From the NCBI GenBank assembly GCA_964460755.1, contig CAYWQL010000006.1, positions 1 through 64,000 on the forward strand: DNA of 64,000 nucleotides. The letters run 5' to 3'. The first letter of the stretch is position 1; the number at the start of each line of letters is the position of its first letter. A program made the translations under genes and the position numbers. Below are positions 32,293 to 40,870 of this stretch, one piece after another. The DNA is from JAYFNU01 sp964460755. GTDB lineage: Bacteria > Bacillota > Clostridia > Oscillospirales > Ruminococcaceae. The notes under the pieces are model-generated. The model saw only the letters and a program-made list of their open reading frames with translations, had not been told where the DNA came from and did no database searches.

Positions 32293-34482
32293 TTGAAGAT
32301 TATTTTTAAACAGCTTAAACCCTTTACCTTGATGGTTATAATAAGCTTGTGCCTGCTTTTTACGCAGGCGGTGTGCGAGCTTTATCTGCCTAATCTTATG
32401 AGCGACATAGTAAATGTCGGCATTCAAAAGAGCGGTATAGAGGAAACGGCACCTAAGCAGATAAGTGAAAACGGAATGAGCCTTGTTTCGCTTTTTATGA
32501 GCGACGACAACGGAAAGAAATTCGCGTCGGCTTACGAAAAGCAGGAGGGCAAGTATGTCCTTAAAGCCGAGGTTGTGTCGGACGCCGAAAAGATGAGTGA
32601 AACGGGCGATATTTACGGTGGAGCATCAGCGTCCTTCGTCAACTTTTTTTCAAGCTACGCCAAGCAAATGGGTGTTTCTATGGAAAGCGCAGAGGGTGAG
32701 AGCGGTTTTGCCGACGTTGATATGAATACGCTTTATTCTATTCTTCCGATGCTCGAGGCAATGCCGAAGGACCAGCTTGTTGACCAAAACGTATCAGACG
32801 CCAACACGAGCTACATCGGCTCGCAGGTCGGCACAGTGCTGACCAAGCTTTTTTATGAGGAGCTCGGCGTCGACACGGCAAAGATACAAAGCTCCTACAT
32901 TTTCAAGGTCGGATTAAAGATGGTCGGGGTTGCGCTTCTCGGTATGGCGCTTTCTATCGGTGTGGCTTTTCTGTCCTCGAAAATAGGCTCGGGCGTTTCA
33001 AGGAGTCTCAGAAGGGACGTTTTCACAAAGGTTGAGGGCTTTACGAACAACGAGTTCGACAAATTCTCGACGGCTTCCCTTATAACCCGCACCACAAACG
33101 ACGTACAGCAGGTTCAGATGCTTGTTACGATGGGGCTTCGTCTTATGTGCTTCGCACCAATTATGGGCATAGGCGGCATTGTGATGGCGCTGCAGAAGAG
33201 CACGTCGCTTAGCTGGATTATCGGCATCGCGGTGCTTATTATAATGGGTATAATTCTTATTCTTCTCGCAGTCGCTATGCCGAAATTCACGATGCTGCAA
33301 AAGCTTATAGATAAGCTAAACCTTGTAAGTCGTGAAAATCTTTCGGGTATAATGGTAATACGCGCGTTCGGCAACGAGCAATACGAAGAAGGTCGCTTCG
33401 AGGGCGCGAACAAGGAGCTTGCCGACACAAACAGGTTTGTGCTTCGTGCTATGTCTATGCTTCAGCCCGCGATGATGCTCATAATGAACGGCGTTGTCGT
33501 CGCGATAATCTGGGTTGGCGCCAAGGCTATAGCAAATTCGACACTTCAAATCGGCGATATGCTGGCTTTTATGCAGTACGCTATGCACATAATTATGTCC
33601 TTCCTTATGATTGCGCTTATGTTTATTATGGTTCCGCGCGCGGCGGTGTCTGCGAAGCGTATATCTGAGGTTCTTGATACAGAATACTCGATAAAGGAGC
33701 CGACGAGCTCAAAAACACTTAACAAGAAAAAGGATACAGGCTGCACGGTCGAGTTTTCCAACGTAAGCTTTATGTATGAAAAGGCTTCCGAAGAGGTGCT
33801 TTCCGACATTACATTTACGGCGAAACCGGGCGAAACAACCGCCGTTATCGGTTCGACAGGGTCGGGAAAAAGCACCCTTGTCAATTTGATTTTGCGGTTT
33901 TACGACGTAACAAAGGGCAAAATCAAAATTGACGGCAAGGATATTCGTGAGCTCGACACAAAGGAGCTGCGCGAAACCATCGGCTACGTTCCCCAAAAGG
34001 GTGTGCTTTTCAGCGGCTCGGTTGAGGATAACGTAAAATACGGTAAAGCCGACGCGAGCAGTTACGAGGTTATGGAGGCAATCGACACCGCGCAGGCGAG
34101 CGACTTCGTAAATGAGCTTGAGGGTAAAACCGATTATGAAATTGCACAGGGCGGCGACAACGTGAGCGGCGGACAAAAACAGCGGCTTGCCATAGCGCGT
34201 GCGCTTGTCAAAAAAGCGCCGATATATATATTTGACGACAGCTTTTCCGCGCTCGACTTCAAGACCGACGCGAATCTGAGAAGGGCGCTCGAAAAGAAGA
34301 CGGGCAATTCGACATTGATTATCGTCGCTCAACGGGTTGGTACCATAATGAACGCCGAGCAGATAATCGTCCTCGACAACGGCAAAATTGTGGGAAAGGG
34401 AACGCACAAGGAGCTTCTTCAAAGCTGTGCGACTTATCGCGAAATTGCGGAATCCCAGCTTTCAAAGGAGGAACTTCAATAA
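32293..34482 (+). CDS. heterodimeric ABC multidrug exporter, subunit with degenerate ATP site
   Basis: A 729-residue TMD-NBD half transporter. The gap between membrane helices 1 and 2 holds an insertion of about 150 residues (roughly 45-195) that would face outside, larger than usual. The NBD has Walker A STGSGKST near 520, signature NVSGGQKQRLA, and Walker B IYIFDDSFSALD, in which Asp replaces the catalytic Glu. That loss is typical of the TM287-like partner of heterodimeric exporters. The start is TTG 32293 behind GAGAGG. It shares one base with the next gene. Confidence 0.92.
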   Translation: MKIIFKQLKPFTLMVIISLCLLFTQAVCELYLPNLMSDIVNVGIQKSGIEETAPKQISENGMSLVSLFMSDDNGKKFASAYEKQEGKYVLKAEVVSDAEKMSETGDIYGGASASFVNFFSSYAKQMGVSMESAEGESGFADVDMNTLYSILPMLEAMPKDQLVDQNVSDANTSYIGSQVGTVLTKLFYEELGVDTAKIQSSYIFKVGLKMVGVALLGMALSIGVAFLSSKIGSGVSRSLRRDVFTKVEGFTNNEFDKFSTASLITRTTNDVQQVQMLVTMGLRLMCFAPIMGIGGIVMALQKSTSLSWIIGIAVLIIMGIILILLAVAMPKFTMLQKLIDKLNLVSRENLSGIMVIRAFGNEQYEEGRFEGANKELADTNRFVLRAMSMLQPAMMLIMNGVVVAIIWVGAKAIANSTLQIGDMLAFMQYAMHIIMSFLMIALMFIMVPRAAVSAKRISEVLDTEYSIKEPTSSKTLNKKKDTGCTVEFSNVSFMYEKASEEVLSDITFTAKPGETTAVIGSTGSGKSTLVNLILRFYDVTKGKIKIDGKDIRELDTKELRETIGYVPQKGVLFSGSVEDNVKYGKADASSYEVMEAIDTAQASDFVNELEGKTDYEIAQGGDNVSGGQKQRLAIARALVKKAPIYIFDDSFSALDFKTDANLRRALEKKTGNSTLIIVAQRVGTIMNAEQIIVLDNGKIVGKGTHKELLQSCATYREIAESQLSKEELQ

Positions 34483-36359
34483 TGAATGATTCAAGACAGA
34501 AAATGAGAGGTCCTCGCGCCGGAGGCCCTCCGGGAATGATGCCCGTGGAAAAAGCAAAGGATTTTAAGGGAAGCTTAAAAAAGCTTTTTACCTACTTGAA
34601 GCCGTATAACGCCACCATTATTGTTGTGACGGTTATCGCCGCTTTTTCAACCGTTTTTGCCATAGTAAGCCCGAAGATAATGGCAAAGGCAACCGACGCG
34701 CTTGTAAGCGGATTGACGAGCATCGTGACAGGTGCGGGCGGCGGAATTGATTTTGGGTATATCGGAAAGATTTTGCTGTTTACTCTTGGGCTGTATGTAA
34801 TAAGCGCGCTTTTCAACCTTTTGCAGGGCTATATTATGGCGGGAATTTCCACGAAGGTTTCGTATAATCTTCGTAACGAAATTGAGCACAAAATCAATAA
34901 GCTTCCGCTTGGATATTTTCATACGACAAGTCAGGGCGACGTGCTTTCGCGTATTACAAACGACGTTGACAGCATAAGCCAAAGCCTCGGTTCGAGCATA
35001 ACCCAGATTATTTCCTCAGCGGTAATGATTATCGGTATTTTAATAATGATGCTTTCGATTAGTCCGGTTATGACGCTCGTCGCGCTCGCGACCCTTCCGC
35101 TTTCAGCGATTTCGGTTGTGACGATAGTCAAGCGTTCACAAAAGCAGTTTAAAGGTCAGCAGGAGTTTTTGGGCGAGGTTAACGGTCATATCGAGGAGAT
35201 GTACGGCGGACACAACGTTATTAAGGCATTTTGCGCCGAAAAGCGTTCGATAGATACATTTAACGAAAAGAACGACAAGCTCTACAACGCGACGTGGAAG
35301 GCGCAGTTCCTTTCGGGAATGCTTCAGCCGATGATGGGCTTTATAGGAAATCTCGGCTACGTTGTTATATGTATTCTCGGTGCGGCGATGACGGCTAACG
35401 GACGCCTTACAATAGGCGGAATACAGGCGTTCATATCCTACGTCAGAAGCTTCAACCAGCCAATAAGCCAGCTTGGCAATATTTCCAACCAAATTCAGAT
35501 GACCGTCGCGGCGGCGGAAAGGGTGTTTGAGTTTCTTGACGCCGAGGAGATGAGCGAAATCGACCCGAAGGTTCATGTCAATATCGGCGACGACAAGGAC
35601 ACCGAGGACGGCGTTGAAATCGAGGGTAATATCGTCTTTGACCACGTCCGCTTCGGATACGACCCCGAAAAGATAGTTATAAAGGATTTTTGCGCGAAAA
35701 TTAAAAGCGGACAGAAAATCGCGATTGTCGGTCCGACAGGTGCGGGTAAGACCACAATGGTTAAGCTCGTTATGCGTTTCCACGACATTCTCGGCGGCGA
35801 TATTTTTATCGATGGATACGATATCGACGATTTTACGCGCGAGGATTTGCGGCGGGAGTTCGGAATGGTGCTTCAGGATACATGGCTCTTTAACGGCACG
35901 ATAATGGACAATATACGCTATGGACGTCTTGATGCAACCGACAAGGAGGTCGTCGAGGCAGCGAAGGCCGCGCAGATAGATAAGTTTATCAGAACCCTCC
36001 CCGACGGCTACAATATGGTGCTTAACGAGGAAGCGACAAATATTTCGCAGGGGCAAAAACAGCTTCTTACGATTGCTCGCGCGATACTTGCCGATTCAAA
36101 GGTGCTTATTTTGGACGAGGCGACGTCTTCGGTCGACACGAGAACGGAAATTCTTATTCAAAAGGCTATGGATAACCTCACCAGTGGACGCACAAGCTTC
36201 GTTATCGCTCACAGGCTTTCGACGATAAAGAACGCCGACTTGATTTTGTGTATGGATAACGGCGATATAATAGAGCAGGGAACACACGACGAGCTTATGG
36301 CGAAGGGCGGCTTCTACGCCCAGCTTTATAACAGCCAGTTTGAACGCGTTTCGGCTTAA
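34482..36359 (+). CDS. heterodimeric ABC multidrug exporter, subunit with catalytic ATP site
   Basis: A 625-residue partner half transporter. Six membrane helices are expected within about 45-350. The NBD has Walker A GPTGAGKTT near 413, a canonical Walker B VLILDEATSSVD with the catalytic Glu, and a changed signature ISQGQKQLL instead of SGGQ. Combined with the other subunit, one ATP site is complete (this Walker B, that SGGQ) and one is degenerate. The N-terminus is a flexible Gly/Pro/Met-rich stretch. ATG 34482 overlaps the upstream stop by one base. Confidence 0.93.
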   Translation: MNDSRQKMRGPRAGGPPGMMPVEKAKDFKGSLKKLFTYLKPYNATIIVVTVIAAFSTVFAIVSPKIMAKATDALVSGLTSIVTGAGGGIDFGYIGKILLFTLGLYVISALFNLLQGYIMAGISTKVSYNLRNEIEHKINKLPLGYFHTTSQGDVLSRITNDVDSISQSLGSSITQIISSAVMIIGILIMMLSISPVMTLVALATLPLSAISVVTIVKRSQKQFKGQQEFLGEVNGHIEEMYGGHNVIKAFCAEKRSIDTFNEKNDKLYNATWKAQFLSGMLQPMMGFIGNLGYVVICILGAAMTANGRLTIGGIQAFISYVRSFNQPISQLGNISNQIQMTVAAAERVFEFLDAEEMSEIDPKVHVNIGDDKDTEDGVEIEGNIVFDHVRFGYDPEKIVIKDFCAKIKSGQKIAIVGPTGAGKTTMVKLVMRFHDILGGDIFIDGYDIDDFTREDLRREFGMVLQDTWLFNGTIMDNIRYGRLDATDKEVVEAAKAAQIDKFIRTLPDGYNMVLNEEATNISQGQKQLLTIARAILADSKVLILDEATSSVDTRTEILIQKAMDNLTSGRTSFVIAHRLSTIKNADLILCMDNGDIIEQGTHDELMAKGGFYAQLYNSQFERVSA

Positions 36360-36367
36360 AAAACAGG

Positions 36368-36396
36368 TTGACAAAAGTCGAAAATATTGATAATAT
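36368..36396 (+). promoter_or_regulatory. sigma-A promoter of the T-box/acyl-CoA ligase operon
   Basis: Perfect TTGACA (36368-36373) and TAATAT (36391-36396), spacer 17. Confidence 0.8.
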
Positions 36397-36401
36397 ACAT
36401 T

Positions 36402-36671
36402 CAATATATTAAACGCGTTGAACGGGAAAAGTAGATTGTTTCTTCTTTTTTAGAGAGCTGTCGGCAGCTGAAAGACAGTAAAGAGAAAGAGTTGAACTCG
36501 CCCGTGAGCGGTCTTCTGAAAGGCAACGCCGAGTAGGACAGAACGAAGCGGCTTATCGTTATAAAGCCAGCCGTTACTTGACGGACAAAGAGGGCGATTT
36601 TTTCGCCAATCGAAGTGGTACCGCGGAGCATTTATAGCTTCGTCTTCAGAAATGAGGACGAAGCTTTTTTA
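36402..36671 (+). promoter_or_regulatory. T-box riboswitch, specifier probably CUC (leucine)
   Basis: All T-box parts can be seen. The stem I base is ACGGG/CCCGT (36422-36426 and 36501-36505), followed by AGTA (36430-36433), the AGAGAG element (36452-36457) and a distal hairpin TGTC/GACA. The specifier side reads TGAACTCG, giving CTC at 36497-36499. The antiterminator has GTGGTACCGCGG (36615-36626), where T after TGG expects discriminator base A. The terminator is a 12-bp hairpin (36636-36665) with six T. A shifted reading UCG (serine) is less likely because tRNA-Ser has G at the discriminator. Uncharged tRNA would open expression of the ligase operon. Confidence 0.85.
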
Positions 36672-36698
36672 TTTACAGAAAAGCAAGAGGAAAAGGAA

Positions 36699-38357
36699 AT
36701 GGAATTGATAAACAAAACGTTGGGACAGGTGCTTCACGACGCGGCGGTCGTTATGGGTGAGCGAGAGATGATAAAGTATACTCTTCACGACTACCGAAGG
36801 ACATGGAAAGAGTTTGACGAGGAAACCGACCAAATCGCGCGCGCATTTATGGCTATGGGTATTGAAAAGGGCGACCATGTCGCGATATGGGCGGCGAATA
36901 TTCCGGAATGGATACTTACCCTTTATGCCTGCGCGAAAACGGGTGCTGTGCTTGTTACGGTCAACACGGCTTACAAGGTTTTCGAGCTGGAATACCTGCT
37001 TCGTCAGTCGGACACAAAAATGCTTGTTATGGGTAAGGGCGCGAAGGACGCGAGCTATCCCGAAATAACCTATGAGCTTTGCCCGACCCTTCGCACGTCT
37101 CGCGTGGGTGAGTTTTGCGACGTTGCGCTTCCGCGGCTTGAAACGGTCGTCTATTGCGGCGAGGAGGACGAGCCGGGAATGCTTAATTTTAAGCGGTTCT
37201 ACGATATAGCGAATACCGTATCGGTTGAAGAATTAAACGAGCGAAAGGCATCTCTTTCACCCGACGACGTTGTAAATATTCAGTATACCTCCGGCACGAC
37301 CGGATTTCCCAAAGGTGTTATGCTTACCCATAAAAACATAATTAACAACGGCAAAAGCATTGGCGACTGTATGAACTTTTCTGACAAGGATAAGCTTTGT
37401 ATAACCGTTCCGTTCTTCCATTGCTTCGGGCTTGTGCTTGCTCTTATGGCGGCGCTAACGCACAATACCGCCATAGTGCCCATTGATTATTTCAAGCCTG
37501 TTTGGGTTATGGATGCGCTTCAAAGCGAGAAATGTACGGCGGTTCACGGCGTGCCGACAATGTATATTTCTATGCTTGAGCATAAGGACTTCAAAAATTA
37601 TAAATTCAACCTTAGAACGGGTATTATGGCGGGCTCGCCATGCCCAGTCGAGGTTATGAAAAAGGTTGTCGACGAAATGGGTATGAGCGAAATCACCATT
37701 TCCTATGGTCAGACCGAAGCGTCGCCCGTCTGCACAATGACGACGACACACGACAGCCTTGAGCTTCGCGTCGCGACGGTTGGTAAAGCGCTCCCCGGGA
37801 TTGAATGCAAAATCGTCGACCCCGAAACGGGCGAGGATGCTCCGGACGGCGTTGCGGGCGAGTTTTGCGCGCGCGGCTATAACATAATGAAGGGCTACTA
37901 CAATATGCCGGAGGCGACGGCGCAGGCGATAGACAAAAATGGTTGGCTGCATTCCGGAGACCTTGCAACTCGTGACGAAAAAGGGTATTATAAGATAACG
38001 GGTAGAATTAAGGATATGATTATCCGCGGAGGAGAAAATATTTATCCTAAGGAGATTGAAGAATTCCTTTATACCCAAGAGGCAGTAAGCGACGTACAGG
38101 TTATCGGGGTGCCCTCCCGTCAATATGGCGAGGAGATTATGGCGTGCATAATTCTCAAAAAAGGGTACAGTATGACCTCCGACGAGGTAAAGAATTTAGT
38201 GCTTGCGAATATGGCGCGGCATAAGGTTCCTAAGTACGTCGAGTTTGTTGAAAGCTTTCCGCTTACAGCGAGCGGCAAAATCCAGAAATATAAAATGCGC
38301 GACTGGGCGGTTAAGCTTTTACATCTTGAGGACGAGGCGGATATTGAAACGGCGTAA
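36699..38357 (+). CDS. AMP-forming acyl-CoA synthetase (T-box controlled)
   Basis: A 552-residue ANL-superfamily ligase that activates a carboxylic acid as acyl-AMP and then acyl-CoA. Motifs are the P-loop YTSGTTGFPKGV near residue 190, SYGQTEASP, the GWLHSGDLA segment and the C-terminal lysine region TASGKIQKYK. ATG 36699 follows AAGAGGAAAAGGA; the frame extends back into the T-box terminator and was cut there. Family resemblance is to medium-chain and FadD-like ligases, but the substrate is unknown. A T-box upstream is unusual and points to an amino acid-related acid such as isovalerate. The pseudokinase gene follows 21 bases later. Confidence 0.88.
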   Translation: MELINKTLGQVLHDAAVVMGEREMIKYTLHDYRRTWKEFDEETDQIARAFMAMGIEKGDHVAIWAANIPEWILTLYACAKTGAVLVTVNTAYKVFELEYLLRQSDTKMLVMGKGAKDASYPEITYELCPTLRTSRVGEFCDVALPRLETVVYCGEEDEPGMLNFKRFYDIANTVSVEELNERKASLSPDDVVNIQYTSGTTGFPKGVMLTHKNIINNGKSIGDCMNFSDKDKLCITVPFFHCFGLVLALMAALTHNTAIVPIDYFKPVWVMDALQSEKCTAVHGVPTMYISMLEHKDFKNYKFNLRTGIMAGSPCPVEVMKKVVDEMGMSEITISYGQTEASPVCTMTTTHDSLELRVATVGKALPGIECKIVDPETGEDAPDGVAGEFCARGYNIMKGYYNMPEATAQAIDKNGWLHSGDLATRDEKGYYKITGRIKDMIIRGGENIYPKEIEEFLYTQEAVSDVQVIGVPSRQYGEEIMACIILKKGYSMTSDEVKNLVLANMARHKVPKYVEFVESFPLTASGKIQKYKMRDWAVKLLHLEDEADIETA

Positions 38358-38378
38358 TCCAAGTATTTTGAGGTAGGT

Positions 38379-40016
38379 ATGAGTAACGAAACAAAGCTAT
38401 GTATGAGTTGTATGAACGAAGTTCCCGCGAACGCGACCTCGTGTCCACATTGCGGATTTAACGGCAGTCAGCGAAATCCCGATATATGCTTGCCTATTGG
38501 GTATAGGCTTAATAGCCGATACGTTATCGGTATGCGCAAGGACTATGACGGTGACAGCGCAAGCTATGTCGGCTATGACTGCTCGCTTAACACGATTGTC
38601 GAAATACGAGAGTTCCTTCCCGTAAACGGCTGCTCCCGCGACCCAAAGGATTATAAGCTAAACCCAAAAGTGGGCGCCGAGCTTCATTATAAAACCTCGC
38701 TTATGGACTTTTGCGAGCTTTTTAAAAACCTTGCCAAGCTTACGAGCGAGCAGGGGATAATTAGAACGACCGACTTTTTTGAAGCCAACTCGACAGCGTA
38801 TGCCGTTCTTGAGGTTTTCGAAAGCATTACGCTTAGAGAATTCCTTTCGCTCAAAAGCGGAAAAATTACCTATGCGCAGAGTGTTATGCTTTTAAATCCG
38901 ATAATGGACGCTCTTTATTCTATACATAAAGTGAATTTAATACACCGCGGAGTGTCGCCTGACACTATTTTTGTCAGCCGCAACGGCTATGTTAAGCTCG
39001 GCGGCTTCGCAACGTCGGCGGTTAGGACCAAGGGAACAGAGGTCGCTAATAAGCTTTTCAGCGGTTACACCGCGCCCGAGCAGTACACAACGACCCAGTT
39101 TCAAAGCGCGGCGACCGATATATATGCGCTTGCGGCGACCTTCTATCGCTGTATAACGGGCGTTGCGCCGCAGGACGCCGACCAGCGCGGAAACTATGAC
39201 ACCTTAGAGCCCGTAGAAAGTTTAGCTCCCGAAACGCCGGCGTATGGCGTGAAGGCGGTCACTATGGGACTGTTAATCGACGTTAAAGAGCGCGTTCAGT
39301 CGGTGCTTGAATTCAAAAAGATGGTTCGAAACGAGTATATCGCTGCACAAAAAACTCCGATTGAAGACGAAAATGACGACGAGGAAGACAACGACGAGGA
39401 AGAAAGCTTCAACTCAAACGTTTTGCGCGGCTCAAAGGGCAAGTCAAAGAGCAGGTCGAAGGCTTCTAATACAATCACAATAGTTGCTATTTGCTTCTTG
39501 GTGGTTTCGGTTTTCGTGTTCGGCATTTGGAAATATGTTCTTCAGCCTTATCAAAATAACGCGAATGACCCGAACGTCCAAGAGGAGCTCGTCGTGCCTG
39601 ATTATGTCGGTAAGGATTCGACTCAAATTGTTCGCGACAATCTGAATTTCGATTATGAATTTATACCCGAGATGTCTGAAACCGTGCCGGAAAACCAGGT
39701 TATTCGTCAGGAGCCGGAGGCGGGAACCGTTGTTGAGAACGGGGAAAGATTAACGATAAAGGTTTACCGAAGCGAGGGCCACGTTGTAACGATGGTAAAG
39801 GTCGTCGGTATGCATTATAAAGCGGCGGAGGAGCTTCTTAAAGCAAAGGGCATTTCCTTCACAATAAAGGAGGTTGCGACCGACCTTTATTCCAAGGGTT
39901 ATGTCGTTTCCCAAAGCATAAAGGAAGACGAAGAGTTTAACGTCAGCACAAGAACGGTTGAGCTAACGATAGTCGAAACCGACGAAAATGACGATGAAAC
40001 CGAATTTAACAGGTAG
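38379..40016 (+). CDS. zinc-ribbon, protein kinase-like (pseudokinase), transmembrane, PASTA-domain protein
   Basis: A 545-residue protein. It has an N-terminal zinc ribbon (CMSCMNEV and CPHCGFNG) and a kinase-like fold at about 45-320, then an acidic linker, one membrane helix (about 364-386) and two extracellular PASTA repeats. Catalytic residues are lost: the HRD aspartate is Gly (IHRGVSPDTIFV), DFG reads GGF (KLGGFATS), and the ATP lysine position reads IVEIREFLP. The usual late APE motif is kept (YTAPEQY). It therefore resembles PrkC in layout but is unlikely to phosphorylate. It could sense wall fragments or beta-lactams through PASTA and act by binding partners. No phosphatase gene is next to it. 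Confidence 0.85.
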   Translation: MSNETKLCMSCMNEVPANATSCPHCGFNGSQRNPDICLPIGYRLNSRYVIGMRKDYDGDSASYVGYDCSLNTIVEIREFLPVNGCSRDPKDYKLNPKVGAELHYKTSLMDFCELFKNLAKLTSEQGIIRTTDFFEANSTAYAVLEVFESITLREFLSLKSGKITYAQSVMLLNPIMDALYSIHKVNLIHRGVSPDTIFVSRNGYVKLGGFATSAVRTKGTEVANKLFSGYTAPEQYTTTQFQSAATDIYALAATFYRCITGVAPQDADQRGNYDTLEPVESLAPETPAYGVKAVTMGLLIDVKERVQSVLEFKKMVRNEYIAAQKTPIEDENDDEEDNDEEESFNSNVLRGSKGKSKSRSKASNTITIVAICFLVVSVFVFGIWKYVLQPYQNNANDPNVQEELVVPDYVGKDSTQIVRDNLNFDYEFIPEMSETVPENQVIRQEPEAGTVVENGERLTIKVYRSEGHVVTMVKVVGMHYKAAEELLKAKGISFTIKEVATDLYSKGYVVSQSIKEDEEFNVSTRTVELTIVETDENDDETEFNR

Positions 40017-40019
40017 CTT

Positions 40020-40826
40020 ATGAAAATATGTTTTTCAACTCTCGGCTGCCCCGATTGGAAGATAAACGAGGCTTACGCCGCGGCAAAGGACCTAAAAATA
40101 AACGGCATTGAAATAAGAAGGCTTGAAAACGTAGGCTATGCGCCGAAAATGAAGTCTTTTTCCGAAGAGAAGCTTGACGACACGGTAAAAATGCTGAAGG
40201 ACGGCGGAGTAGAAATACCACTTCTCGCGTCGCATATAGTATTCGGCAAAAGCGAGCTTCGCGAGGCGGCGCTCTGCGAAATGCAGGATTACGCTGTTCT
40301 CGCAAAAAAACTCGGCACAAAGTATATCAAAATATCACTTAACAAGGAGCCTGACGATTTTTCGATTGATAAAGACGCGGCGCTTGAAACTGTGAGAACG
40401 CTTTGCAAAATCGCAAAGCAAAGCGGCGTTTCACTTCTTGTTATGACAAACGCGGCGTTTTCCGACACACTCGTTCTTGAACGCTTCATTAAGACGGCGG
40501 AATGTGACAATCTTTTCGCCCTTTGGGATGTGAACTATACCTATCGTTTTGCGAACGAGGAGCCGTCGACGTCAATGGATAACCTCGGAAAGCTTATTAA
40601 GTTCGTCCATTTAAAGGATTCCTTTGGTGAGAACAAACAGATTTTGTTCCGTCCGCTCGGCGCGGGCGATGTGCCGATAAAGAAAACGTTGGAGCTTCTT
40701 AGCAAAAGCGGATATGACGGATATATTTCGGTGGAATGGAAAAAAAGCTGGGGCGAGGAATTTTCGTCGCCGGGCATTGTTCTTTCCCACTATGTCAACT
40801 ATATCGAAAGACTTCTTAATAAATAA
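40020..40826 (+). CDS. sugar phosphate isomerase/epimerase-like TIM-barrel protein
   Basis: A 268-residue member of the xylose isomerase-like/AP endonuclease 2 superfamily. Features are the N-terminal CFSTLGCPDWKINEAYAA, metal-ligand positions in LWDVNYTYRF and KFVHLKDSFGE, and the late GYISVEWKKSWGEE. The family contains sugar epimerases, inosose dehydratases and others, so the substrate cannot be named. It begins 3 bases after the pseudokinase stop and ends the operon at a bidirectional terminator. Confidence 0.8.
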   Translation: MKICFSTLGCPDWKINEAYAAAKDLKINGIEIRRLENVGYAPKMKSFSEEKLDDTVKMLKDGGVEIPLLASHIVFGKSELREAALCEMQDYAVLAKKLGTKYIKISLNKEPDDFSIDKDAALETVRTLCKIAKQSGVSLLVMTNAAFSDTLVLERFIKTAECDNLFALWDVNYTYRFANEEPSTSMDNLGKLIKFVHLKDSFGENKQILFRPLGAGDVPIKKTLELLSKSGYDGYISVEWKKSWGEEFSSPGIVLSHYVNYIERLLNK

Positions 40827-40832
40827 AAAAAT

Positions 40833-40862
40833 GCCTCCCTCAATTATAATGAGGGAGGCGTA
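40833..40862. terminator. bidirectional terminator
   Basis: GCCTCCCTCA (40833-40842) pairs with TGAGGGAGGC (40850-40859). It has an A-run to the left and TATTTTAT to the right, serving both the isomerase gene and the convergent DHHW gene. Confidence 0.85.
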
Positions 40863-40870
40863 TTTTATCT

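Noticed and set aside
36497..36501. Reading the T-box specifier as UCG (serine) or ACU (threonine)
   Set aside because: The base after TGG in the antiterminator is T, which pairs with discriminator A; tRNA-Ser normally has G. CUC followed by a purine fits the specifier loop better. The shift by one base cannot be fully excluded.
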